From Pochonia chlamydosporia 170 (lineage: Eukaryota; Ascomycota; Sordariomycetes; Hypocreales; Clavicipitaceae): a DNA stretch of 64,000 bases. The notes beneath the pieces were generated by a model. The model searched no databases and was not told the DNA's origin. It saw only the letters and a list, made by a program, of their open reading frames with translations. Each line of letters opens with the position of its first letter. Within the stretch, counting starts at the first letter, position 1. This document shows, piece after piece, positions 47,910 through 57,468 of this stretch. A program made the position numbers and the translations under genes. The stretch spans positions 1 to 64,000 of the forward strand of contig NC_035795.1 of the NCBI RefSeq assembly GCF_001653235.2. Reading direction: 5' to 3'.

Positions 47910-49196
47910 ATGCATCTCAAGTCTCTTCTGGTCACGGGATTTCTCCCTCAGCTGCTTTCCGCCAGCGAGATGCGTTCGCGAGGCGTTGTCTGCAGCTTTT
48001 CCACGCCTGCAAGCAACAGAGATACTTGTGAATCTTTCGCTAAGACTTGGGGCCTGGATGTAGCCAAGCTAACATCGCTGAACCCCGGTATTCAGTGCCC
48101 TGACCTTGTTGTTGGCCAAAACTACTGTGTCGTAGGCGAAGTCTCGACAGTACCAGACAGTACGACTCAGTCATCAACGTCGATCAAGACATCGTCGACG
48201 ACAACGACATCGACATCGACAAAAACAATATCGTCCTCTCCATACACTCCCACACAGCCTGGCTTGACACCCGACTGTGACAAGTTTTATCTCGTCTCAG
48301 CCGGCGACCAGTGTGATGGCATTGAAGCCAAATTCAGCATCAGCTCGGCCCAATTTTATGCTTGGAACCCCTCCATCAACGCCGGTAGGTCACCATGTGT
48401 TAGCATTTTGACTATTGGATAGAATATAGTTCAAGTCGTTCTAACAAATCTATGACAGAATGTAGTAACCCGTGGCGTGGCTACTATGTTTGCGTTCATG
48501 CCCCGGGTGCTGTCGTGACACCACCCACACCGACAAAGCCGGCAAACGGGTAAGCTACCATCAGGACTAGCACATCAATCATTGATGTGAAGCATAAATA
48601 CAGAAACGTTAACCCGACTCTTTATTGTTCGCAGTATCAAAACTCCCCAACCAACGCAGCCGCACATAGTCTCGTATTATAGCCGCTTCCAGTAGGTCAA
48701 GAGTGGCGACACGTGTGCCGATGTCGTTGCTCGTAGTGGAATTTCTCTGGACGACTTTCTCAAGTGGAATCCAGATGCTGGAAATAACTGTCAAGGGCTG
48801 TGGGCAAATGCTTATGCCTGCATCAACATCCTACCAGCCTTTACTCTCGGCACCTACTACCATACCGATTGCACTGGTACTATACACAATGCGGCAGCCA
48901 TTCAAATGCAGACGGATGGCGCGTGTATTAACACTGATTGCCAGGCAGGGTCTGTTAAAGTCATCCCGCAAGGTGCGTGCCCAGATGGCGAGATACAAAT
49001 CAGCTACTGGGAGCAACCTGGCTGCACGGGGAAGTGGTTCGGGTATAGCTACACCAGCAGAGACACATGTCACAGGATGTGGACTGATGGCTGGAAATTC
49101 AAGTCGTTGCATTTGAGATGTGCCAGCGAAAAGGACGACTGCGTGAGTAAAGGCACTTGTACTTTTGACCCGGAGCCAGCAAACAATGTATGCTAG
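47910..49196 (+). CDS. Secreted three-LysM protein with a premature stop
   Basis: Exons 47910-48384, 48459-48549 and 48635-49196, joined by GT-AG introns of 74 and 85 nt. A signal peptide (MHLKSLLVTGFLPQLLSASE) is followed by LysM 1 (DTCESFAKTWGLD to GQNYCVVG), a Ser/Thr-rich linker, LysM 2 (DQCDGIEAKFSIS, continuing after intron 1 to GYYVCV) and LysM 3 (GDTCADVVARSGI to AYACIN). A C-terminal Cys-rich region ends in CTFDPEPANNVC. An in-frame TAG at 48693-48695 falls just before LysM 3. It could be a CAG-to-TAG change and would leave a two-LysM product. LysM proteins bind chitin fragments and are often next to killer-toxin-like chitinases, as here before the retrotransposon inserted. Read-through, a sequencing error or true inactivation are all possible. 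Confidence 0.8.
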
Positions 49197-49576
49197 AGTA
49201 CTTGACAGATTTGTAAGTCTAACTTGGGACACGGGAGGGCACGCTGATTAGGAAAATGGTCTATGTGGAATAACTAAGATACTTTAAGGGCCCGGCAGAT
49301 TATGCGGGAACAAAGCCAGTTCATTAATTGAAGAATTTCTGTCCTTCTTTCAACCATAGGCCTTCTTGAGTGAAGGAACACGATGGGCCACGCGACTTAT
49401 TATAGGCTACCCCAGATTTGCGTTGGCCTGTCGGCTTCAGCCCATTATTTCACCTTCCCTTGTATTATTACTTTCTTGGCATTTACTGTTAAGGAGGTAC
49501 TCGTAATTACTATTAATTTGCTTAACATCACATAAAACTTCAATTTCTGCGCGTTGCGCAGCTGCGGCGGCGGGCG
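49197..49576. other. Intergenic with repeat shared with 61.2 kb
   Basis: 49451-49560 matches 61169-61270 (shared CACCTTCCC, TACTTTCTTGGCA and TTCTGCGC). In both cases the match continues into a start-like region. Confidence 0.55.
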
Positions 49577-49867
49577 ATGGCGACTGCCACCTCCAGCCCG
49601 CCCTGTGAGCCGGATTGGCTCGATCTCGGCATCTACACGCCTAAGAATTTAGCTCGGGGCGCCCGCGCAGCCGTCCTTCGAGACAGTTCACCCGTAGAGG
49701 TCACCGACATTGTGTCAGCTATCACGATTTCAAGATGGGGCAAGTCGTTGCTTTTTACAATGCCGCGACGCGGCATTGTATCATCAAAGACTCCTGGTCT
49801 TAGGTTTGTATCAGACATGGTTACCTGTTACAGCTTCGCCGCTTCGGCGAAGCTGCTCACAAGATAA
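49577..49867 (+). CDS. Short ORF with two internal hairpins, unknown family
   Basis: 96 codons from an ATG following a GCGGCGGGCG stretch. The N-terminal 50 residues (MATATSSPP, then a PDWLDLGIYTPKNLARGARA segment and LRDSSPVEVTDIVSAI) resemble the start of a LINE ORF1/gag-like protein, a weak impression. The last 45 residues are largely encoded by two perfect hairpins, so the original frame was probably interrupted there. A RIP-mutated paralogue starts near 61270 with a homologous upstream region. It is likely the head of a repeated gene or element rather than a complete gene. Confidence 0.4.
   Translation: MATATSSPPCEPDWLDLGIYTPKNLARGARAAVLRDSSPVEVTDIVSAITISRWGKSLLFTMPRRGIVSSKTPGLRFVSDMVTCYSFAASAKLLTR
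49757..49779. repeat. Perfect hairpin (11-bp stem, 1-nt loop)
   Basis: ACAATGCCGCG, one A, then its exact complement. Confidence 0.85.
49831..49855. repeat. Perfect hairpin (11-bp stem, 3-nt loop)
   Basis: CAGCTTCGCCG, CTT, then the exact complement. It lies 51 bp after the previous hairpin. Confidence 0.85.
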
Positions 49868-51189
49868 ATAGCTACGTTCATTCCTTCCTTTCATTTGTTC
49901 TTCAGATAATTCTCATTCAATTCATCGAAGGCGCCTTTGCCAGTTCCTTCCTGTCTCTAGTCCAACTGCTTCCACTTCATTCTCCGTTCACGTGATGTGT
50001 GCCAGTAACTGTCCGATACAGAACGAGCACTGCTTCCACTAGTTACCAAGGCTGGCATCACCAAGGTTCATAAGGCAGGTTGATACGAAACGCCTCATGG
50101 CAGACTTCAAGCCACGCTTTCACCACGACGAACTGTGCATGTGCACTAGTTGTCAAAGCCATAATTTGGTTTGTAGCAACCTCCAGGTCTAACTTAATAA
50201 ACAGTCTAACGGCGAACCGGGGGCGGGTATACAGTTCGATGGCCAGTGAAGCCTGTGCTTCTTGATTCCATGGGAAGATCTCTTAACCGCAGAATTCGGG
50301 CTTTGGAGAAGGTGGACAAGTGACATTTTCATGATATTTGCCTATACTGTAGGATTGATCGTCCTTGCGACTCCGAAGAGTAGATCCAAATATCACTAAT
50401 TTCTACTGCACCAACGCCTCGCCCAAATCGTCCAAAAGTTGGTGACGGTTGGAGTGAATCTAATACTCGATACTCTGGCCATTACTCTGACCCTGACCCT
50501 GACCCTGACCTGGAGACCTATCGAAAGTATTCTGAACAATAAACCCTGACCCTTATACCCCACACTCTTACAAAATTGAAACCCATTTGCTTTGACTACT
50601 CGTAGGCTGATATCGTACATATCTACCGAAACTCGTTGCAGTATACTTTCCATCCAGCTTCCGGAAGGCGGCTCATAGACCGCTGGGTCGCCGGACGGGG
50701 TGAGCTAAACTGTCTATAAATCCTGTCATAGTAGTCTTCGCCCGGCTCTCCTGGCAAGTCCTCCCGTGGTAGCGCCAGCGGACTTGATCTCTAGAGGCGG
50801 TTTTCCTGCCCCAAAGTAGGCTTTCACCAAACTTTGTACAACTTGCTATGGCTATCTCTTCTACCACCATCTCTCCGCAGCTTATCCAGCGTGGGATCGG
50901 CTCAGAGTCACAACCGCAGAGTCCATTCTCAAGTGATGGAAATATCATAAGAACCCCAGATGGACTCAGCGGCCGTCTGGCAGCTAGCCTTCTCTAGTGT
51001 GTCCAATAGTATTTGCGATATGGCAATACGTATTACCATATATTGATATTACCACATGATATGATATGGTGGCCGTATGATATCGGCATCCGGGATATGA
51101 CCAGATATTGCCGTATTAATACTGGAATATAGTAATTCCTATGGCTTAACAAGCACAACAGAGGTCAAATATCTGCCCCTTTAAGGCAC
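49868..51189. other. Intergenic, no gene seen
   Basis: Short chance frames only. It contains a CCCTGA repeat at 50486-50510 and a near-palindromic GATAT-rich segment at 51010-51130. Confidence 0.4.
50486..50510 (+). repeat. (CCCTGA)4, variant telomere-like repeat
   Basis: Four direct units. On the minus strand it reads TCAGGG, one base from TTAGGG. Confidence 0.7.
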
Positions 51190-51384
51190 TATAGGTTAGC
51201 CTAAAGACTTTTTTTTAGCTTGCGCTTTAAGGTTCCTTCCTAAGCAGCCCATACAGGGAACCTGTGGCAAGCGAGATTGGCTTAATTCTTAGGGGCTTAT
51301 TTAAACTCCCCTCACCTTTTCTTATTTCTGTATCTATTTATATTCGCTTAGTCTGTTATTAATATGCTTACTAAGACTATTATA
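51190..51384 (+). mobile_element. Degenerate RIP-mutated LTR relic
   Basis: Shares CAAGCGAGATT and a TTATTAATATGCTTACTAAG-like tail with the solo LTRs at 11.1 and 21.3 kb. Its TATAGG and CTATTATA ends look like mutated TGTAACGG and CCGTTACA. Confidence 0.4.
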
Positions 51385-51449
51385 ATATATTAACATAATA
51401 TTATTATAACCTTCTAATATGCTTTTGTGGCTTAGGAGCAAGCTATTAG

Positions 51450-53110
51450 ATAACCTTAATTTCACCATATTATGATTCTATACTGTTCTCTCCTTCTATA
51501 ACCGCCTTGGCCGCTATAAAAAGGCGCTACTCTAAAGTGTGGCACTATATACTTATTAGCTACAATAAGGTTACTCTTAATGCAAAGGGGAAGTTAATAT
51601 AGCGCTATAAGTACTGCGCAAAGGAGTATCTTAAGTCTAGTAAAATAACTATTATTTTAACCTATCTAAAGAACTAGCATAATATTAATATATCTTCTAC
51701 CTAAGAAACCCAAACTATATTAATGCAAGCCACAATTGTTAACGCATTTAAAAAGGCCTATTAAACCACCGATTATAAACGCTGCTATCTATCCACGATT
51801 GCAACTCACAATATAGTGCCTGCTGTCCTCAAACAACTATACGTACGGTGGATCACGACCTACAGCGTCTCTTTTTGTATGGCAAAGCAAGCAGAATTTA
51901 GGGCCTTACTTTGCTTCCTAAATCTAGCAATTAACAACTAGCTGCTAAACTCTTCTTTAACTATACACAGTTAGACCTTACAGACATATAAGACCTAGAA
52001 ACTTTAAGTTAAACGTAAGATCTAGTTAGCTCTCTTAAAAGTATACTTTACAGTTAATCTTTAGACTTCGCCTAATACTCTTGTGATTCTTAGCATTATT
52101 GCATACTATACATCTAAATCTAGCTAGTTAGAATACTCTATTCTAGCTTTAAGCGAACTTAATAGCAAGCACTTAGGCCTAAATATGGCAGACTATATTA
52201 TGGAAATTATTGATAATAATAAAATTGCCTCTAAAGTAGGCTATTTTATGATAGATAATACAAATAATAACGGTATAATAATAAAGGCTCTTTCTACGCG
52301 TACGTACGTTATATAGCTAGCTTACGCATTATATAGCGGGGGTTTACAGACCACAATATATTTACAGCCTGTAACCCATGCTAAGTGGCCTGTAAATAGT
52401 ACTTTTTAACTAGTATTAGATTGTCTATAATGCGAAATACTACTGCCTGCGCTGTAATAGCTATATTATAAACCTAGCCGCTTAGTTCTTTCTCTTTTAG
52501 ACTAACAATAAATCTCTTACAGATAAGAATAATATAAGCACCTTAATAACGCCTATAGTACTTAAGATAGAGTAATAGTAACGTAGGGGCGTCTTAGGAA
52601 ACTACATAATATTGTGGCATATATCTAGTAGAGCCTATAATGCTTAGCTAATTTTAGAGAGCTTAGTAGCAGCTATAACCTTAAACAGGATAACTCTACT
52701 TGCTAGAACTCTTAGTATATAATAATCTATACTGCAATAAAGCTTAAGACTATAATTAACCTCTTTTGCTACTAATATTAAGAGAATAGCAATAACCTAT
52801 TATTAGAAAAGGACTAGCAAGAATTACAAAAGCTCTAGAACTTCCTATTATTCTTCTATAATGCTATAATAGGGATAGAAGGTTATAATGTAACTATTAA
52901 TAGAGTATTACTAATAATAGACTTTCTTCTTAAGTAGTTTAAGAGTATAAAGGAAAAATATGCAAATAACCCGTTTATAAGTTCTTATTATAACTCTAGC
53001 TAGGCTAAGCTAGATAAGTATTACAACTTAACAAACAGATTGCCAGTCTATATTATAGCACTAGTATTATCTCTACAGTAGAAGTAGGACTATATTAATA
53101 ATAATTAGCT
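51450..53110 (+). pseudogene. hAT transposase, RIP-mutated and 3'-truncated
   Basis: The plus strand reads through TAG and TAA codons as a hAT transposase. An N-terminal zinc-finger-like part precedes VRWITTYSVSF near 51850, which is followed by YFTVNLQTSPNTLVI near 52040. LEYSILALSELN lies near 52130 and KVGYFMIDNTNNNG near 52236, the latter carrying the second catalytic Asp. Similarity continues weakly to about 53000. The C-terminal dimerisation domain is not found; the inverted pogo element begins directly after 53110. Confidence 0.7.
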
Positions 53111-53117
53111 ATTAGAC

Positions 53118-54702
53118 TAACGTGAGTGCATAGCAAGTGCGCTAATATAGCAAGTGTGCTACCTTTAAATACCTTCTTGTGAAGATTCTACAAAAAAATA
53201 ACTATAATATAAGAAATTAATTAATCTTTACTATTATTCTCTTTATTAGATATTTCTATATTAATCTAATAAGTTTAAGCATTATAACTAGTCTTATTAT
53301 ATATACTATATTACTATCTCTTTATCTTATTCTAAGGCTTATAACCTCTAGTTTTATAATCTTCTTGCTATATTTACTCTTTTATATTATTTTAATCCTA
53401 AAGAGCTTATCTCTTAGTAATAATTATACTACTATCTTAATATAAATATATTTTTTTAGCTTTATACTACTTACTTAGTAGTATATTTACCTCTTAAAGT
53501 TAGTTAACTTTAGCCTTTAAGAGAGCTATCTTATATATTATTTTATATATACTCTTTATAAATTAATCTATAGCATCTAAAATTAATATTAGTAAGCTTT
53601 CCTAATAGTAATTAATTTATCTTTTAATATAATTAGTCTATAAAGTTATCTTAGTTAGATTATTTAGGGTCTTTAGAATCTATAGGTTTAGTAGCTTAAG
53701 TATAGCTTTAATTAATATTAAAGTTTATAGCCTTATATCTAAATATAATAAGATACTATTTTAATTAAATAGAATAAGTTTTATACCTCTAAAAGCTTCT
53801 TAGATATTTTCTTTAGTTATTATAGCCTTAAAAGTAGTATAAAATATAGGAAAGAAGTTAGCTTATATAATATATATAATATATACTCTTATAAGTCCTT
53901 TAATTTCTTTACTATATACCTTTTTTAGTAGCCTAAAATAGCTAATATCTAATAGCTAAAGAATATAAGATAAATAAGATAGTATATAAAGCATAATAAT
54001 CTTATATTCTTTATAAAATACCTTAAATTTAGTTAAATAGTAACTTTTATATCTATCTAGAATAAGAAGTTAATATATACTATAAGTTTAGAGTTTAGTA
54101 TACTTTTTAAAGTACTAGATCTAATTTATAGCTTTCTTATTTATAGTCTAGCTATTATAAGTTATAAAGATAACCTAATCCTTTAGTAGTATATTATCTT
54201 TATACTAGTTTCTAAGGTAAAATTACTCTATAGCTATAATAAATAGTAGGATAGCTTTATCTTAGAAATTAATAGACTAGAGTACTAAAACCTATTTTCT
54301 ATTACCTAATTAAGCTAAACTTAGCTTGCTATATTTATTTAAGCTTATAATTATTATTATAATTAAGATTATACCTATTATAAAGCTAGTCTTATTAAAG
54401 TTATAGAAATTATCTTTATATATACTATATTTTATAACTATATTATATATAAGCTTAAACTAAGGCTTAATTATCTTTAGATCTTTATATAAGGCCTTCT
54501 AATAGTTATATTAATATATAAAATATATAGTAAGTTCTTTATAGTGCTTAATAAAGTTTAAAGCCTATTATAATCCTATAGAAAGTATATTATAATTAGT
54601 AAGTAGATAATTTGCTATATCTTTTATACTAGTAAGCTAAAAAGGGAAAAATTATAAATCTAAGTTAAGAATATATTAAATAATTATTAATTCTTTTAGA
54701 TC
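53118..54702 (-). mobile_element. Pogo/Fot1 element A, RIP-saturated, 5'-truncated
   Basis: The left end has a TA, then ACGTGAGTGCATAGCAAGTG and the tandem subterminal motif. The interior is the DDE transposase on the minus strand, with nearly every Gln and Trp codon turned into a stop. It lacks the first about 280 bp and ends where element B begins. It is the inverted partner of 54985-56568, at high identity, and contains no CpG. Confidence 0.85.
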
Positions 54703-56568
54703 TAACGTGGGTGTATAGTGAGTGCCACAGCATAGTAAATGCCACACCCTACTTAGCTTTAATAACATTTTACCTCTACTTGTAATTTATTCTATTTCTA
54801 GGCATGACGACTAAAAGCAATAAGAATCGCATTATTCTTGCCCTTTAGGCCATTAAAAGGGATCCTACTTTAAGCATACAAAGCGTTGCTAAAATCTACA
54901 CTGTTAATTTTAGCACGTTAGCACGCCGAAAGCGCGGTTAATTGTCTCGACGCGATATATTGCCTCCTTGTCGGAAACTTACAAATCTAGAAGAATCCAC
55001 AATTATTTAATATATTATCGATCTAGATGCGCGATTATTTCCTCTCTAGCTTAGTAGTGTGTAAGATATGGCAAATTAACTGCTCGCTAATCGCGACGCG
55101 CCTCCCGTGGGATCACAATAGGCTTTAAACTTTATTAAGCGCTACTAAGAGCTTATCACGCGTTTTACGCGTAGATATAACTATTAGAGAGCCTTATGCA
55201 AAGATCTAAAGATAATTAAGCCTTAGTTTAAGCTTATACATAATACAGTCACAAAATATAGCATATAAGATAAGGATTTCTATAACTTTAATAAGACTAG
55301 CTTTATAATAGGTATAATCTTAATTATAATAGTTATAATAAGCTTAGATAGATATAGGAGACTAACTTTAGCCTAGCTAGGTAATAGAAAATAGGTTTTA
55401 GTACTCTAGTCTATTAATTCCTAAGGTAAAGCTATCCTGCTATTTATTATAGCTATAGGGTAGTTTTACCTTAGAAACTAGTATAAAGATAGTATACTAC
55501 TAAAGGATTAGGTTATCTCTATAACTTATAATAGCTAGACTATAAATAAGAAAGCTATAAATTAGATCTAGTACTTTAAAAAGTATACTAAACCCTAAAC
55601 TTATAGTATATATTAACTTCTTATTCTAGATAGATATAAAAGTTACTATTTAACTAAATTTAAGGTATTTTATAAAGAATATAAGATTATTATACTTTAT
55701 ATACTATCTTATTTATCTTATATTCTTTAGCTATTAGATATTAGCTATTTTAGGCTACTAAAGAAAGCATATAGTAAAGAAATTAAAGGACTTATAAGAG
55801 TATATATTATATATATTATATAAGCTAACTTCTTTCCTATATTTTATACTGCTTTTAAGGCTATAATAACTAAAGAAAATATCTAAGAAGCTTTTAAAGG
55901 TATAAAACTTATTCTATTTAATTAAAATAGTATCTTATTATATCTAGATATAAGGCTATAGACTCTAATACTAGTTAAGGCTATACTTAAGCTACTAAAC
56001 CTATAGGTTCTAAAAACTCTAAATAATCTAACTAAGATAACTTTATAGACTAATTATATTAAAAGATAAATTAGTTACTATTAGGAAAGCTTACTAATAT
56101 TAATTTTAGATACTATAGATTAATTTATAAAGAGTATATATAAAATAATATATAAGATAGCTCTCTTAAAGGCTAAAATTAACTAACTTTAAGAGGTAAA
56201 TATACTACTAAGTAAGCAGTATAAAGCTAAAAAAATATATTTATATTAAGGTAGTAGTATAACTATTACTAAGAGATAAGCTCTTTAGGATTAAAATAAT
56301 ATAAAAGAGTAAATATAGTAAGAAGATTATAAAACTAGAGATTATAAGCCTTAGAATAAGATAAAGAAATAGTAATATAGTATATATAGTAAGACTAATT
56401 ATAATGCTTAAACTTATTAGATTAATATAGAAATATCTAATAAAGAGAATAGCAGTAAAGATTAATTAATTTCTTATATTATGGTTATTTTTTTGTATAA
56501 TCTTTATAGGGAGGTATTTAAATGTAGCGCACTTGCTATATTAGCGCACTTGCTATGCACTCACGTTA
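54703..56568 (+). mobile_element. Pogo/Fot1 element B, full-length, RIP-mutated
   Basis: Runs from TAACGTGGGTG to CACTCACGTTA with imperfect terminal inverted repeats and TA at both ends, 1.87 kb. The ATG at 54804 opens a psq-type helix-turn-helix (SIQSVAKIYTVNFSTLARRK). Further on lies a DDE domain with a KDFYNFNKTSF segment near 55275, where Asp-Glu would be expected, and LLILDRYKSYY near 55620. Many TAG/TAA stops interrupt it. The first 450 bp keep CpG sites, whereas the rest has almost none. Confidence 0.88.
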
Positions 56569-56614
56569 TAGCTAAAGTAGAACTTAATACTAGCTTTAGG
56601 TTTTACTGTGTGCT

Positions 56615-57149
56615 TGTAAAGGTCTGGGCTTAAGCCCAGTCTAGTCTTTAGTGCGCGCAACTAAGGGAGCCTGTATAGTGCTAGATTGAACAGTCACAAG
56701 GGACTAGTTCAATTCGTACTCTTTTGCCGTAATGGCTAAAGGGCCTGGAGCAACCGGTATGTCTGCGGCTAGCACCCGCGATGGCCCAATCGGGCTAGAC
56801 CATAACAATTAAACTAGTCACCTAAGGTCACAAGTTTAAGACGCGGTAATAGCTGGGATTGCACGCAGTCAGCTTGGGCTTATAGGGCTTGCGGCTGGTG
56901 TAAGCCCTAGGGGGTTAGAGGTACAGGCCAAAGGTTGCAGAGAGGGAAGAGACCTATGTAGAGGTCTGGGCTTAAGCCCAGTCTAGTCTTTAGTGCGCGC
57001 AACCAAGAGAGCCTGTATAGTGCTAGATTAAACAGTCACAAGGGACTAGTTTAATTTGTACTCTTTTGCCGTAATGGCTAAAGGGCCCGGAGCAACCGGT
57101 ATGTCTGCGGCTAGCACCCGCGATAGCCCAATCGGGCTAGACCATAATA
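56615..57149 (+). mobile_element. TRIM: miniature LTR retrotransposon, 535 bp
   Basis: Two 193-bp LTRs (56615-56807 and 56957-57149) begin TGTA and end CATAACA or its mutated form CATAATA. They flank a 149-bp non-coding interior that ends in a polypurine tract (AGAGAGGGAAGAGA) just before the second LTR. GTGCT lies directly outside both ends (56610-56614 and 57150-57154), a perfect 5-bp target duplication. Each LTR contains the 16-bp palindrome CTGGGCTTAAGCCCAG. The two LTRs differ mainly by C/T and G/A changes. Confidence 0.88.
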
Positions 57150-57468
57150 GTGCTAGCATACTTAATATACTGGGTAGTAATAAGTCTACTATATAAGAGC
57201 TCTACCCTTCTTAAGTATATATTATGCTTATAGACACAATACACACGTAATATAAATATAGAGGTATAATTATTATAAACGCTTAACTTCTCTATTTATA
57301 CTAATTATCTAATATAAATAGCCTCTAGTTAAGCAGCTAATCCTAACCCTTTAGTAGAGTAACCCTAAACTATAACTAATTAGATGTAGCGCCTAGCATA
57401 TAAGAGCTAGGGTAAAAAGCTTAGACTACTTAACTATGTTTGCACTAAATCTTTCGATCTAATAACCT

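Noticed and set aside
50396..50653. Minus-strand ORF with a VRVRVRV run
   Set aside because: The run is the translated CCCTGA repeat; there is no other coding evidence.
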